DNA of 64,000 bases from Cyanobium sp. PCC 7001 (GTDB taxonomy: Bacteria > Cyanobacteriota > Cyanobacteriia > PCC-6307 > Cyanobiaceae). The DNA is taken from assembly GCF_000155635.1 (NCBI RefSeq), contig NZ_DS990556.1, positions 861,051 through 925,050 on the forward strand. The letters are read 5' to 3'. The notes below the pieces were generated by a model. That model saw nothing but the letters and a program-made list of their open reading frames with translations. It did no database searches and had not been told where the DNA came from. Below are positions 14,766 through 23,879 of the stretch, piece after piece; position 1 is the stretch's first letter; each line of letters opens with the position of its first letter. A program made the translations under genes and the position numbers.

Positions 14766-15029
14766 TCAGGCCCGCTTGATCACCCGCACCACCACCAGGA
14801 AGAGCACCGCTCCGAGGGTGGCCACCAGGATGCTGCCGAGCACACCGCCACCGAGGGCGCTGCCCAGGCCCGTGAAGAACAGGCCGCCGATCAGGGCCCC
14901 GATGACCCCCACCACCAGATCACCGATCAGGCCGAAGCCGCCGCCCTTCACCAGCACCCCGGCCAGCCATCCGGCCACCACACCCACCACCAGAAACCAG
15001 ATCACCGTCATCAACCCAAGGCCCCCCAT
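14766..15029 (-). CDS. GlsB/YeaQ/YmgE-family stress membrane protein
   Basis: 87 residues with three hydrophobic segments and the transglycosylase-associated family pattern (VVGVVAGWLAGVLVKGGGFG, LIGDLVVGVIGALIGGLFF, then VLGSILVATLGAVLFLVVVR). These are small stress-induced inner membrane proteins of unknown activity; the family name does not imply transglycosylase function. The start at 15029 or Met7 (15011) cannot be separated by sequence. Confidence 0.88.
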   Translation of the reverse strand: MGGLGLMTVIWFLVVGVVAGWLAGVLVKGGGFGLIGDLVVGVIGALIGGLFFTGLGSALGGGVLGSILVATLGAVLFLVVVRVIKRA

Positions 15030-15693
15030 GCCGCGAAGACATCTGTCAACAAGTTCCGAAACCTAGTCCGAAAGCTGGGATGAGCGGGTCAACGGGAGTT
15101 CGACTCGGCTGTCCATCGTCACCCGCGCCAACAGTCCCTCACCGCCCCAGGACACCCAGATGAAAGCCCGGAGTGGAGACTCCGGGCTTCGTTGCACCCA
15201 GACCCACCGCCGGCACGCAGGCCGGGGTGGACTGAGCCGTGGATCGGATTAAGGGAGGCTGGATTTGCCCTTGGGGCAATCCTGCTGACGCTGGCACCTG
15301 GGGCCATGGTTCGATCAGGGCTTCCCGTTCACTCCGGGGCACCTGGAGGCGGGAGCGGATCCCACCGGTGAACGGTGCAGTGGAGGGCGTGGCTGGGACG
15401 GAGTGAACCGCTGTTCAGCCCACCGAAGAAAGCCAGAGATAGAGAGAGATTGTTGGAGCAGGGTCCGAGCGTCAGTGCTCTCCTCACACCTGATGGGGTG
15501 GAGTGTCGGCCAAGGAAGCCTCCGGGATCCGATGCCTCCACCATGGAGCCGCCGACTGCCGCTGGCGAGGAGGAACGGCCGGCTCGACACCGCTCTTCAC
15601 CCCGGGCAAGACAGCTTCATGAACGACTCCCGCATCCCACCCCTGGAGCCAACAGCCGCAGCCCGCGGCTGACGCTGGGATCAGGATGGAGGG
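15030..15693. other. Gene-free stretch containing one terminator hairpin
   Basis: About 660 bases without a gene I can support. The strong hairpin at 15164-15189 has no coding gene upstream on its strand, so it may end a small RNA beginning at ~15060-15100. The rest, up to the glycosidase start, shows nothing specific. Confidence 0.45.
15164..15189 (+). terminator. Orphan intrinsic terminator-like hairpin
   Basis: A perfect 11-bp stem, AAGCCCGGAGT (15164-15174) with ACTCCGGGCTT (15179-15189), GGAG loop, followed by CGTTG. A close relative lies at 30488-30513. No gene precedes it on the + strand; on the - strand it could serve reading from the glycosidase side. Confidence 0.55.
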
Positions 15694-17922
15694 ATGGCCG
15701 AGCGGAGCGCTGCCGAACACCCGCTGGAGGCCCAGGCCCGGCAGGTGCTGGATCAGCTCACCATCGCCGAGAAGCTCACCCTGCTCAGCGGCTCGACGCC
15801 GTTCTGGTCGGGCATGGCCGACATCGCCCTGCACGATGCCTCCCACCGGCACCCCTGGCCGGCGGGGGTGGTGCCGCGGCTGGGGCTGACGGGGCTGCAG
15901 TTCGTGGACGGCCCGCGCGGGGTGGTGCTCACCGGCGGCGCCACCACCTTCCCTGTGGCGATCGCCCGCGGGGCCAGCTGGGATCCGGAGCTGGAGGAGC
16001 GGATCGGCGAGGCGATCGGCCGGGAGGCCCGCTCCTTCGGGGCCAACTGGGTGGCGGCGGTGTGCGTCAACCTGCTGCGCCATCCCGGCTGGGGGCGGGC
16101 CCAGGAGACCTACGGCGAGGACCCCCATCACGTGGGGGCCCTGGGGGCGGCGATGACGCGCGGCCTGGAGCGCCACACCATCGCCTGCGTGAAGCACCTG
16201 GCGCTCAACTCGATCGACAGCTCCCGTTTCCTGGTGGATGTGGAGGCCAGCCCCCGGGTGCTGCACGAGCTCTACCTGCCCCAGTTCCGTGCCTGCGTGG
16301 ACGCCGGCGCCGGCTCGGTGATGAGCGCCTACAACCGGGTGAACGGCCTCTGGTGCGGCGAACACCCGGAGCTGCTCACCGCCATCCTCAAGCGGCGCTG
16401 GGGTTTCCAGGGCCTGGTGGTGACCGACTTCATCTTCGGCCTGCGCGACGGCGTGGCCGGCCTGAAGGCCGGGCAGGACCTGGAGATGCCGTTCCGCATG
16501 GTGCTGCACGGCTGCGCCGCCGAGGCCCTGGCCAGCGGCACCCTCAGCCAGGAGCGGATCGACGATGCGGTGCTGCGGCAACTGCGCCAGCAACTGCGGC
16601 TGCCCGCCGGCTCCTACTCTGCCGCGCTGCGGCGTTGCGAGGCCCATCGCGCCCTGGCCCGCGAAGCGGCCGCAAAATCCATCGTGCTGCTGCGCAACCA
16701 GCCCCTGCCCGATGGCCGGCCCGTGCTGCCCCTGGACGAGATCAGGTCGCTGGCGGTGCTGGGCCACCTGGCCGCGGCGGTGAACCTGGGGGATCGCGGC
16801 TCGTCCGACACCCGGCCGCCGGCGGGCGCGGTGGTGACCCCGCTGGAGGGCCTGCGGGCCGCCCGGCCGCATCTGGCGATCCCCCACACCGACGGCCGCG
16901 ACCCCGCTGCCGCCGCCGCCCTGGCCGCCACCTGCGAGGCCGCCGTGGTGGTGGTGGGGCTGGACAGCAGCCTCGAGGGCGAGCACATCCACCCGGGCGA
17001 CATCGCCCCGATCCTGGGGCAGATCCCCCCGCCGGAGCCCCTGGAGCGGCGGCTGGGCCGGCGTCTGTCGCGCCGGCTGTGGCAGCCGCTGGCGAACCTG
17101 CTCGCCTGGCTCACCAGCCACGCCTCCCCGCCCCTGCGCGGCGACTTCGCCGCCGGCGACCGCACCGACCTGCGCCTCCCCCGCGAGCAGGTGGCCCTGA
17201 TCCAGGCCGTGGCCGCCGCCAACCCCCGCACCGTGGTGGTGCTGATGGGCGGTGGCGCCATCCTCTGCGAGGAGTGGCGCCACCAGGTGCCGGGGCTGCT
17301 GTTGCTCTGGTACTCGGGTGAGCAGGGGGGTCATGCCCTGGCCGAGGTGCTGTTCGGCGCCGTGTCGCCCTCGGGGCGGCTGCCCTTCAGCCTGCCCCGC
17401 AACGGGGCGGACCTCCCCCCCTTCGAGCCGCGGGCGCCACAGGTGCGCTATGACCTCTGGTACGGCTACCGGCGGCTGCAGCGCCACGGGCGCCAGGCGG
17501 CCTATCCCTTCGGCTTCGGGCTCAGTTACAGCCGCTTCAGCCTGGGCGCTCCAGAGGCCGCACTTCGAGCCAGGGACGAAGACAGCAATGCCGCGGGGGC
17601 GAGCGTGGAGCTGCGGGTGAGCGTGGCCAACGAGGGGCCGATGGCGGCCGCCGAGGTGGTGCAGGTGTATCTGGAGCCCCCGGGCCAGCTGATGGAGCGG
17701 CCGCTGCGCACCCTGGTGGCCTTTGCGCGCGTGCCGCTGGAGGCGGGGGAGCAGCGACCCGTGAGGCTGGTGATCCCCCTGCGCCAGCTGGCCTGCTTCG
17801 ATGCCGGCCGGGATGCCTTCGTGGTGGAGGCCGGCAGCCACCGGCTGGTGGTGGCCCGCCATGCCGACGACCCCGGCCAGGCGGTGACCGTGGAGCTGAA
17901 GCACGCCGTCATCGACGGCTGA
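15694..17922 (+). CDS. Glycoside hydrolase family 3 (beta-glucosidase-like)
   Basis: 742 residues, full length for the three-domain GH3 type. The N-terminal (alpha/beta)8 domain has LQFVDGPRGV, the GRAQETYGEDPHHVG block, CVKHLALNSIDSSR and the nucleophile Asp245 in LVVTDFIFGLRDGV. The alpha/beta sandwich domain follows (EAAVVVVGLDSSLEGEH), with a fibronectin III-like C-terminal domain (FGFGLSYSRFSL, VVQVYLEPPG). No signal peptide, so it is cytoplasmic and probably trims beta-glucosides or polysaccharide fragments. The usual SDW around the nucleophile is TDF here, as in some bacterial branches. Its end overlaps the convergent acyltransferase-like gene by 14 bases. Confidence 0.92.
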   Translation: MAERSAAEHPLEAQARQVLDQLTIAEKLTLLSGSTPFWSGMADIALHDASHRHPWPAGVVPRLGLTGLQFVDGPRGVVLTGGATTFPVAIARGASWDPELEERIGEAIGREARSFGANWVAAVCVNLLRHPGWGRAQETYGEDPHHVGALGAAMTRGLERHTIACVKHLALNSIDSSRFLVDVEASPRVLHELYLPQFRACVDAGAGSVMSAYNRVNGLWCGEHPELLTAILKRRWGFQGLVVTDFIFGLRDGVAGLKAGQDLEMPFRMVLHGCAAEALASGTLSQERIDDAVLRQLRQQLRLPAGSYSAALRRCEAHRALAREAAAKSIVLLRNQPLPDGRPVLPLDEIRSLAVLGHLAAAVNLGDRGSSDTRPPAGAVVTPLEGLRAARPHLAIPHTDGRDPAAAAALAATCEAAVVVVGLDSSLEGEHIHPGDIAPILGQIPPPEPLERRLGRRLSRRLWQPLANLLAWLTSHASPPLRGDFAAGDRTDLRLPREQVALIQAVAAANPRTVVVLMGGGAILCEEWRHQVPGLLLLWYSGEQGGHALAEVLFGAVSPSGRLPFSLPRNGADLPPFEPRAPQVRYDLWYGYRRLQRHGRQAAYPFGFGLSYSRFSLGAPEAALRARDEDSNAAGASVELRVSVANEGPMAAAEVVQVYLEPPGQLMERPLRTLVAFARVPLEAGEQRPVRLVIPLRQLACFDAGRDAFVVEAGSHRLVVARHADDPGQAVTVELKHAVIDG

Positions 17923-18379
17923 GGCTCGTGTCCATCCGTTGCAGCACCGCCTGCACGCGGCGGCGGTTGTGGCGCTGCAGCAGCAGACAGGGCAGGTTCG
18001 CCGCGGTGCCGAACAGCAGATTCACCGCCACCGCCGCAGGAGGCAGCCACAGGGCGGTGGGGAGTGCGGCTGCCCACAGCAACCAGTGCACCCACTCGGC
18101 GCGGCGGCATTCGAGGGCCAGCCGCTCCAGGGCCGGGCGATCCCGCTGCACCAGGGCGGACTTGCGCACGCCGCCCGGCAGGGCGGGGCCGGCGTCCGGG
18201 ATCCAGCGTTTCCAGTGGCGGATCCCCAGCGCAATGGGGCCGCACGGGCGCAGCGGCGGGCAGCGCAGCCAGGCCGGCGGCAGCCGGTTTGCCGCGCCGC
18301 CCACCAGCAGCGAGAGCAGCAGCCAGTAGCCCACCGAGCTGAGCAGGGGCATCAGGGTGGGGCTGGCCGCGTCGTTCAT
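17909..18379 (-). CDS. CrtO-like glycosyl-carotenoid acyltransferase family protein
   Basis: 156 residues with N-terminal and central membrane segments (LSSVGYWLLLSLLVGGAANR, WVHWLLWAAALPTALWLP). Between them is a soluble part with RHWKRWIPDAG, and the end reads NLLFGTAANLPCLLLQRHNR. This size and the motifs HWKRWIPDAG and N.P...QR.NR fit the staphyloxanthin CrtO family, which esterifies a carotenoid glucoside with a fatty acid. It starts 24 bases after a CrtQ-like glycosyltransferase gene on the same strand, the expected partner. The actual substrate here is unknown. Confidence 0.72.
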   Translation of the reverse strand: MNDAASPTLMPLLSSVGYWLLLSLLVGGAANRLPPAWLRCPPLRPCGPIALGIRHWKRWIPDAGPALPGGVRKSALVQRDRPALERLALECRRAEWVHWLLWAAALPTALWLPPAAVAVNLLFGTAANLPCLLLQRHNRRRVQAVLQRMDTSLSRR

Positions 18380-18403
18380 GGTGTGGCGTTCATGGCCAGG
18401 CGC

Positions 18404-19528
18404 TCAGGGCGAGCGGGTGCTGAACACCCGGCCCTTCCAGTGCACCCGGCCCCGCTCCAGGTTGAGGATCGCCAGCACGAACACCCCGAGGAAGAACAGC
18501 ACCGGGATCGGGAACAGCAGGTTGATCCAGCGGAACCGGCCCACCCGGTGGGTGAGCACGAGCAGCTGCAGGGCGAAGGCCGCATAGACCAGCCCGTTCA
18601 CCAGCAGGGAGCGATCGCCCACCAGGGGCCAGCCCAGCAGGGCCGCTGGCAGACACCAGGCGGCCCAGAACAGGCCCGAGAGCCACAGCAGCACCGCCAG
18701 CATCCATGGCCAGCGCACCTCGCCGGCGGCGGTGGCGAAGTTCTTGTCGAAGCCGATCACCATCTCCCCCAGCCCGCCGGGGTACATGCGGTAGGCGATC
18801 TGGCCCGCACCGATGAAGGCGCTCACCGGCAGACCGGCCGCCTCGAAGCAGTGCGCCAGGAACCAGTCCTCCACCACCTTGCCGGCCACGGCCGCATGGC
18901 CGCCGGCCCGGTCGTAGTCGGCCCGGCTGCAGGCCAGCGCCGGCCCGAAGGCCACGCCGCAGCCGGCTCCGAGGGGCACGGCCATCAGCCCCACCAGGTT
19001 GAACAGCAGCGAGAGCTGCTCGTAGGGGCGTTCGGTGCGGTGGTACGGCTGCACCGACACCAGCCCCCCCAGCTCCCGGTGCCGATCCAGCAGCCGCTCC
19101 AGGAATGCGGGCTCCGGCTCGGTGTCCGCGTCGAGGAACACCAGAACCGCGCCGCGGCTGGCCAGCACGCCGTGGTGGAGGGCCCAGGTCTTGCCACACC
19201 AGCCGGCGGGCAGCGGCGGCGGCTGCAGCACCCGGATCGGCAACGGCCCCTGGGCTTCACCTGCGGCCAAGGCAGCCTGCCTGGCAATGGCGGCGGTGCC
19301 ATCGCTGGAGTGGTCGTCCACCACGATCACCTCCAGGGGCGTGATCGTCTGCGCCGCCAGCGCCGTGAGCAGATGGGGCAGGGTGGCCTCCTCGTTACGG
19401 GCCGGGATCAGCACCGAGACGCGCCGCCCCTCCACCGCCTGCGCTGGGGCAGGCAGTTCCGGCAGCCGCAGGGCCAGGCCCCAGCCCAGCAGCCAGCGCA
19501 CCACCAGGGAGACTCCCAGCCATCCCAT
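18404..19528 (-). CDS. CrtQ-like family 2 glycosyltransferase
   Basis: From ATG 19528: 374 residues. An N-terminal membrane segment precedes a GT-A domain: VSVLIPARNEEATLPHLL, VIVVDDHSSDGTAAIA, VLVFLDADTEPEP (the DxD equivalent), EDWFLAHCFEAAG. Then come three or four C-terminal membrane helices. The AYRMYPGGLGEMVIGFDKNF block is typical of 4,4'-diaponeurosporenoate glycosyltransferase CrtQ and related membrane GT2 enzymes. It would transfer a sugar from a nucleotide donor to a lipid acceptor such as a xanthophyll carboxylate or hydroxyl. Cotranscription with the CrtO-like gene strengthens the carotenoid-glycoside reading. Confidence 0.82.
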   Translation of the reverse strand: MGWLGVSLVVRWLLGWGLALRLPELPAPAQAVEGRRVSVLIPARNEEATLPHLLTALAAQTITPLEVIVVDDHSSDGTAAIARQAALAAGEAQGPLPIRVLQPPPLPAGWCGKTWALHHGVLASRGAVLVFLDADTEPEPAFLERLLDRHRELGGLVSVQPYHRTERPYEQLSLLFNLVGLMAVPLGAGCGVAFGPALACSRADYDRAGGHAAVAGKVVEDWFLAHCFEAAGLPVSAFIGAGQIAYRMYPGGLGEMVIGFDKNFATAAGEVRWPWMLAVLLWLSGLFWAAWCLPAALLGWPLVGDRSLLVNGLVYAAFALQLLVLTHRVGRFRWINLLFPIPVLFFLGVFVLAILNLERGRVHWKGRVFSTRSP

Positions 19529-19583
19529 CGCGGCCTGCGCTTCTATTGATGGCTTCAGCCTAGGGAGCTGGGCCAGCCCGGGC

Positions 19584-20198
19584 TCAGGGCCGCAGCAGCT
19601 CCTTGGCCAGGGGCTGCAGCGCCGCCCGGTCGCGCAGCAGCTGGGGATGGGTGAGCACCGGCAGCATGGTGCGCGCCCCCACCGGCAGCACCGCCCGCCA
19701 GCCCGGCAGCACCACCAGATCGAGGCCGGAGTAGAAGCTGTGGCACTCAATCCGGCGCAGGGGATCGAGATCCTGGTTCAGCCGCTCCAGCAGGGCGCTG
19801 CCCCACTGCAGATCGCCGATGCCCCGGAACAGGCGGGCAGGCCAGGGCTGGGCCGTGAGCGTGCCCTGCTGAGGGCTGCCCACGCTGATGAAGCGGCGCA
19901 GGCGCGCGTGTCCCCCCAGCAGCTGAATCCAGCAGCGGGCGATCACCCCGCCGATGGAGAAGCCGAGCAGGTCGATCGGCTGTTGGCGCCCGAAGGCGGC
20001 CTCGATGTGGCTGCCGAGCAGGTCGGCGGCCTCCAGCACCGGCGTGCGGCCCAGCCGCAGTGGCAGCGCCGGAATCAGCAGGGGCTCCCGGCGGCCGCCC
20101 AGCTCCCGCTTCAGCCCGCGGAACACGGCGGGCGTGTCCAGCAGGCCATGCACCAGAACCAGGGGAGGCCGGGGAGTCGGGGTCACTCCCCCATTCAA
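19584..20198 (-). CDS. Alpha/beta hydrolase, lipase-like
   Basis: 204 residues. Oxyanion-hole motif VLVHGLLDTP near the N-terminus and nucleophile elbow LLGFSIGGVIARCW (GxSxG) around residue 99. A late His in LPVLTHPQLLRD fits the triad. Similar to small cyanobacterial triacylglycerol lipase-like or permuted-name PGAP1-type hydrolases; no signal peptide, so cytoplasmic. It is 55 bases upstream of the glycosyltransferase gene and on the same strand, so it may act on the same lipid pathway. Confidence 0.85.
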   Translation of the reverse strand: MNGGVTPTPRPPLVLVHGLLDTPAVFRGLKRELGGRREPLLIPALPLRLGRTPVLEAADLLGSHIEAAFGRQQPIDLLGFSIGGVIARCWIQLLGGHARLRRFISVGSPQQGTLTAQPWPARLFRGIGDLQWGSALLERLNQDLDPLRRIECHSFYSGLDLVVLPGWRAVLPVGARTMLPVLTHPQLLRDRAALQPLAKELLRP

Positions 20199-20226
20199 CC
20201 CCCAGCCAGCCTTCTGACTCGCCCGC

Positions 20227-20694
20227 TCAGAGCCCCAGCTCGGTGAGGCCGGGATGGTCGTCCGGCCGGGGACCCTGGGGCCAGTGGAAGCGGCGGTCGC
20301 TCTCCCGGATCGGCACGTCGTTGATGCTGGCCTCGCGGCGGCGCATCAGGCCTTCGCTGTCGAACTCCCAGTTCTCGTTGCCGTAGGCACGAAACCAGTT
20401 GCCGGCGTCGTCGTGCCACTCGTACTGGAAGCGCACGGCGATGCGGTTGTCGTGCCAGGCCCACACCTCCTTGATCAGCCGGTAGTCGAGCTCCTTGGCC
20501 CACTTGCGCTGCAGGAACGCCTCGATCTGGTCGCGGCCCCGGATGAACTCGGCCCGGTTGCGCCACACGCTGTCCTCGCTGTAGGCCAGCGCCACCCGGG
20601 CCGGATCCCTGGAATTCCAGGCGTTCTCGGCCATGCGGGCCTTGAGGATGGCGCCCTCGCGATCGAACGGGGGCAGGGGTGGTTTGGGCGTCAT
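20227..20694 (-). CDS. DUF1348 / SnoaL-like protein
   Basis: 155 residues that match DUF1348 throughout: [80 protein letters not shown] and the terminal DRRFHWP. It has the NTF2/SnoaL cone fold; members are small cytoplasmic proteins without an assigned reaction. It follows the Nit1C cluster on the same strand with an 85-base gap and is likely an accessory passenger rather than a core member. Confidence 0.88.
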   Translation of the reverse strand: MTPKPPLPPFDREGAILKARMAENAWNSRDPARVALAYSEDSVWRNRAEFIRGRDQIEAFLQRKWAKELDYRLIKEVWAWHDNRIAVRFQYEWHDDAGNWFRAYGNENWEFDSEGLMRRREASINDVPIRESDRRFHWPQGPRPDDHPGLTELGL

Positions 20695-20779
20695 GGGGGA
20701 GCGGGGACTGGGTGGGTGTGTGGAGGGATGGGAAGGGGCGATGGGCCTGGATCAGGTCCCCTGGGTCGTGTCGCTGAAG

Positions 20780-21055
20780 TCAGCTCGCCTGGATCTGCAC
20801 CAGCTGCTCGGCGCTGAAGCCGGCCAGGCTGTGCTGCAGCTTGCGGGCTTCCTCATCGGTGCGGGTGCAGGCGAAGCCGTAGCGGGCCCGCACCCGCTCG
20901 GAGGCCTCGGCCAGGGCCGCCAGGCCACGGGATTCCAACTCCGCCACCGTGAACTGCCGGCCGGGGGGCAGGTGCTGCAGGATCACGGTGGAGGGGGAAT
21001 AGAGCTGGGAACGGGAGCCATCCGGCCACTGGAGGGTGAGATGGACTTCGGGCAC
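20780..21055 (-). CDS. Nit1C small protein, MSMEG_0570 family
   Basis: A GTG start at 21055 gives 91 residues (VPEVHLTLQWPDGSRSQLYS onward; then ILQHLPPGRQFTVAELESRG; end FSAEQLVQIQAS). This matches the MSMEG_0570-type 'nitrogen starvation response' protein found only in Nit1C clusters. Soluble, no signal, function unknown. It is the last core gene of the minus-strand Nit1C run, 64 bases after the AIR-synthase-like gene. Confidence 0.85.
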   Translation of the reverse strand: MPEVHLTLQWPDGSRSQLYSPSTVILQHLPPGRQFTVAELESRGLAALAEASERVRARYGFACTRTDEEARKLQHSLAGFSAEQLVQIQAS

Positions 21056-21119
21056 GGAGCACGGCTCGGGAGCTGGGCGGCATCGTTCCAGAAACCCCAC
21101 CCCGTCGCCGTGGCGACCG

Positions 21120-22106
21120 TCACAGATCGGCGCTGAAGCCCGTGAGCACCCGGCCCGGTGGCCGCAGCGGGCAGCGCCCCGCTCCCGCCGCGAGCAGCAC
21201 CTGGGGGGCACCGGCGAGGAAGCGGCCGATCTCCGCGCAGAGCAGCTCCGGATGGGGCGCCGTGAAGCGGGCCAGCTCGGCCGTGCGCTCCGGCGGCACC
21301 GCCAGCAGGAAGCCGAAGCTGGGGAAGCAGGTGAGCCAGGCCTCCAGGCTGAGGCCGGCGGGTGGCTGCAGCTCGTCCAGCTGGATCTCCAGGCCGCAGC
21401 CGGCCGCCTCGGCGAACATCTCCGCCGTGCCCACCAGGCCGCCCATGCTGATGTCCTTGGCCGCCCGCACCAGCCCGGCCGCGGCCAGCTCCACCGGCAG
21501 GGCCAGATGGCGCCGCAGCATCGCGGGCTCGGCCTGGGTGGCCGCATCCCAGAAGGGGTAGTGGCGGTAGAGGCGCCCCTGGGTGTTCACCAGCAGATGG
21601 AGGCGGTCGCCGGGGCGGGCCGCCCGCGCCGAGAGCACCGGGCCCGGCGCCGTGCCGAGCACCGCCACCGCCAGGGCGTTGTAGGGGCTGTGCAGGTTGG
21701 TGTGGCCGCCCACCATCGGCACCGCGAAGGTGTCGGCGGCCCGGCGCAATCCCGCCAGCAGTGGCCGCGCCTGGGTCTCGCCGCTGGCCCAGAGGCTGTT
21801 CACCAGGGCGATCGGGCGGCCGCCCATGGCCGCGATGTCGCTGAGGTTCACCAGCACGCCGCACCAGCCGGCGAACCAGGGGTCCTCCTCCACCAGCGCC
21901 GGATCCATCCCCTCCGAGGCGAGCAGCAGAGGGCCGCTGCTGGCCGGAATCAGAGCGGCATCGTCGCCGATGGCGGCCGCCGGGCCGAGCCCGGGAAAGG
22001 GCAGCTGGGGAAACATCCCGGCCGGCAGCTGGATCTCCTCCTTGCCGCACAGCCCGGGGTGGCGGCTCAGCCGCAGGCGCAGGGCCTCCAGCTCGGCGGG
22101 GGTCAT
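21120..22106 (-). CDS. Nit1C AIR-synthase-like protein (Sll0787 family)
   Basis: 328 residues of the PurM/AIR-synthase fold: an N-terminal acidic metal/nucleotide site (GPAAAIGDDAALI), LLASEGMDPALVEEDPWFAG, SDIAAMGGRPIALVNSLWAS, AKDISMGGLVGTAEMFAEAA. Members of the Sll0787/MSMEG_0567-associated family probably use ATP to activate an amide or carboxylate, by analogy with PurM/ThiL/HypE. The ATG overlaps the acetyltransferase stop (4 bases). In Nit1C-bearing bacteria the cluster has been linked to cyanide assimilation; the step performed by this protein is unknown. Confidence 0.9.
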   Translation of the reverse strand: MTPAELEALRLRLSRHPGLCGKEEIQLPAGMFPQLPFPGLGPAAAIGDDAALIPASSGPLLLASEGMDPALVEEDPWFAGWCGVLVNLSDIAAMGGRPIALVNSLWASGETQARPLLAGLRRAADTFAVPMVGGHTNLHSPYNALAVAVLGTAPGPVLSARAARPGDRLHLLVNTQGRLYRHYPFWDAATQAEPAMLRRHLALPVELAAAGLVRAAKDISMGGLVGTAEMFAEAAGCGLEIQLDELQPPAGLSLEAWLTCFPSFGFLLAVPPERTAELARFTAPHPELLCAEIGRFLAGAPQVLLAAGAGRCPLRPPGRVLTGFSADL

Positions 22107-22735
22107 GCAGCCGCTTCCAGCGGCCGGCGTTCGCGCGATGGGCGGTAGTAGCTGAGGTCGGCCTCCATCAGCTGATGGGGCAGGCCTCGGATCTCGAGCG
22201 CCTCGATCGCCCGCCAGTGCAACCGCCGGAAGAAGGGCACGTTCTGGCGCTGCACGGTGGCGAGGAAGCGGTCACAGCCCCAGCCGTGGGCCGTGGTGAC
22301 CGCCTTCCAGATCAGGCCCTTGCCGATCTGGTTGAGGCGGCGGAAATCGGCATCCACCCCCAGCCGTCCGCCCTGCCACACCCGCGGGCTCAGCTCCACG
22401 ATCCGCACCACACCCACCGCCTCGCCGGCCCGGGCGCTGTGGTGGGAGAGGGCCACGATCGGGTGCGCGTTCCGGTCGAGTTCATCCCGGTCGGACGCCT
22501 CGAACAGGTGCTGTTCCTCACAGAAGATGCGGCTGCGCAGGTCCCAGTAGCTGGGCAGCAGGCGGGATTCGGGGCCGAGCACGTGGAAGGAGAAATCCTG
22601 GGAGCTGGCCGTGGGGGAGAGCTCGAAATCCTCCGCCTCCAGGGGAATGCCCCAGCGCACCGACGGGGTGAACGCCGCCGGGGCGGAACTGGGACTGCGG
22701 CCGATGTCGTGGCTGCTGGGGTCGATGAAGAACAT
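22103..22735 (-). CDS. Nit1C N-acetyltransferase (Sll0786/MSMEG_0567 family)
   Basis: 210 residues with a GNAT fold: LPSYWDLRSRIFCEEQHLFE, AVGVVRIVELSPRVWQGGRL, RRLNQIGKGLIWKAVTTAHG, ATVQRQNVPFFRRLHW. The first ~40 residues are a variable extension. Family members occur in Nit1C clusters and are annotated as nitrogen-starvation acetyltransferases; substrate unknown. It overlaps the AIR-synthase-like gene by ATGA and lies 16 bases after the radical SAM gene, so the operon is tightly packed. Confidence 0.9.
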   Translation of the reverse strand: MFFIDPSSHDIGRSPSSAPAAFTPSVRWGIPLEAEDFELSPTASSQDFSFHVLGPESRLLPSYWDLRSRIFCEEQHLFEASDRDELDRNAHPIVALSHHSARAGEAVGVVRIVELSPRVWQGGRLGVDADFRRLNQIGKGLIWKAVTTAHGWGCDRFLATVQRQNVPFFRRLHWRAIEALEIRGLPHQLMEADLSYYRPSRERRPLEAAA

Positions 22736-22751
22736 GGAGCGGCGCAGGGCC

Positions 22752-23879
22752 TCAGGACGCGGCGGTTTCGAACAGGGAGAGGGCGGAGCAGGCGCCGCAC
22801 TTGGCGCAGCCGGCCGCCATGCGGTCGGAGCGGATGTCGGAGCCCGCCAGCAGCCGCCCCACCGCCCCGTAGACCCCCACCATGAAGTCGGTGCTGGGGG
22901 CGGGATGGTGCTGCAGCGGTGTGCCGGCGATCGGCACGAACGGCACCACGAACGGGTAGACGCCCAGATCGATCAACCACTCGCTGCAGGCGATCAGCGC
23001 CTCGGCGCTGTCCCCCAGACCGGCCAGCAGATACGTGCTCACCTGGCCCCGGCCGAACACAGCCACCGCCTGGGCGAAGGCCTCGTAGTAGCGCTCGAGC
23101 GTGAGCTCGCTCTTGCCCGGCAGGATCCGCTTCCGCACCTGGGGCTCCACCACTTCCAGGTGCATGCCGAGGCTGTCGATGCCGGCCTCCTTCATGCGCC
23201 GGTACCAGCTGGGATCCTCCGGCGGCTCGCACTGGCCCTGGATCGGCAGGTTCACCCGGGCCTTCACCGCCGCGGCCGTCTCGGCCATCAGCCGGGCGCC
23301 GCGGTCGTCGCTGTTGGGGGTGCCGGTGGTCATCACCAGCTGGCGCACCCCATCGAGCCGCGCCGCTGCCTCGGCCACCTCGGCCACCTGCTGCGGCGTC
23401 TTGCGCACCACGGTGCGGCCGTCCTCAAGCGACTGCTCGATCGCGCAGAACTGGCACGACTGACTGCGGTCACGGAAGCGGATGCAGGTCTGCAGCAGGG
23501 TGGTGGCCAGCACGTCGCGGCCGTGCAGCAGAGCGATGGCGCTGTAGGGAATCCCGTCGGCGGTGCTGAGGTCGTAGAAGCGGGGCTGGGGCGGTGGCTG
23601 CACCGCTGCGGCGACAGCGCCGGCCCTGTCCTGCAGAGCCACGGCTCCATCGGCCGCCTCGGCCAGCTGGAAGGGGGAGTCCTGCGACACCGCGTTGTAC
23701 ACGGGCACCATCACGGTGGTGCCCGCGATGGTGAGGGCGCGGTGGTCGGACGGGCCCGCCCCACCGCGGCGCCCCTGGTTGCCGGCGACGGCGGGATCCA
23801 CCACCCCCTGCACCTGCAGATCGGTGAGGAAGCGGCCGAGCTGCTCGCCGCTCAGGGGCAGGGCTGACGCGTCAGACAT
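22752..23879 (-). CDS. Nit1C radical SAM protein (MSMEG_0568 family)
   Basis: 375 residues. The cluster-binding Cys are in [20 protein letters not shown], the spacing typical of the MSMEG_0568 family. A TIM-barrel follows with [56 protein letters not shown]-terminal [11 protein letters not shown] adds four Cys that may hold an auxiliary cluster. It would generate a 5'-deoxyadenosyl radical for an unknown rearrangement or C-C chemistry in cyanide/nitrile metabolism. It overlaps the nitrilase gene by 8 bases. Confidence 0.9.
   Translation of the reverse strand: MSDASALPLSGEQLGRFLTDLQVQGVVDPAVAGNQGRRGGAGPSDHRALTIAGTTVMVPVYNAVSQDSPFQLAEAADGAVALQDRAGAVAAAVQPPPQPRFYDLSTADGIPYSAIALLHGRDVLATTLLQTCIRFRDRSQSCQFCAIEQSLEDGRTVVRKTPQQVAEVAEAAARLDGVRQLVMTTGTPNSDDRGARLMAETAAAVKARVNLPIQGQCEPPEDPSWYRRMKEAGIDSLGMHLEVVEPQVRKRILPGKSELTLERYYEAFAQAVAVFGRGQVSTYLLAGLGDSAEALIACSEWLIDLGVYPFVVPFVPIAGTPLQHHPAPSTDFMVGVYGAVGRLLAGSDIRSDRMAAGCAKCGACSALSLFETAAS

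Noticed and set aside
15070-15130. GAGTTCGACTC resembling a tRNA T-arm
   Set aside because: No acceptor, D or anticodon stem could be drawn around it.
15484-17904. Very long minus-strand open frame opposite the GH3 gene
   Set aside because: It is Gln/His/Gly/Arg-rich low-complexity sequence with no domain, a typical artefact of high GC opposite a real gene with strong motifs.
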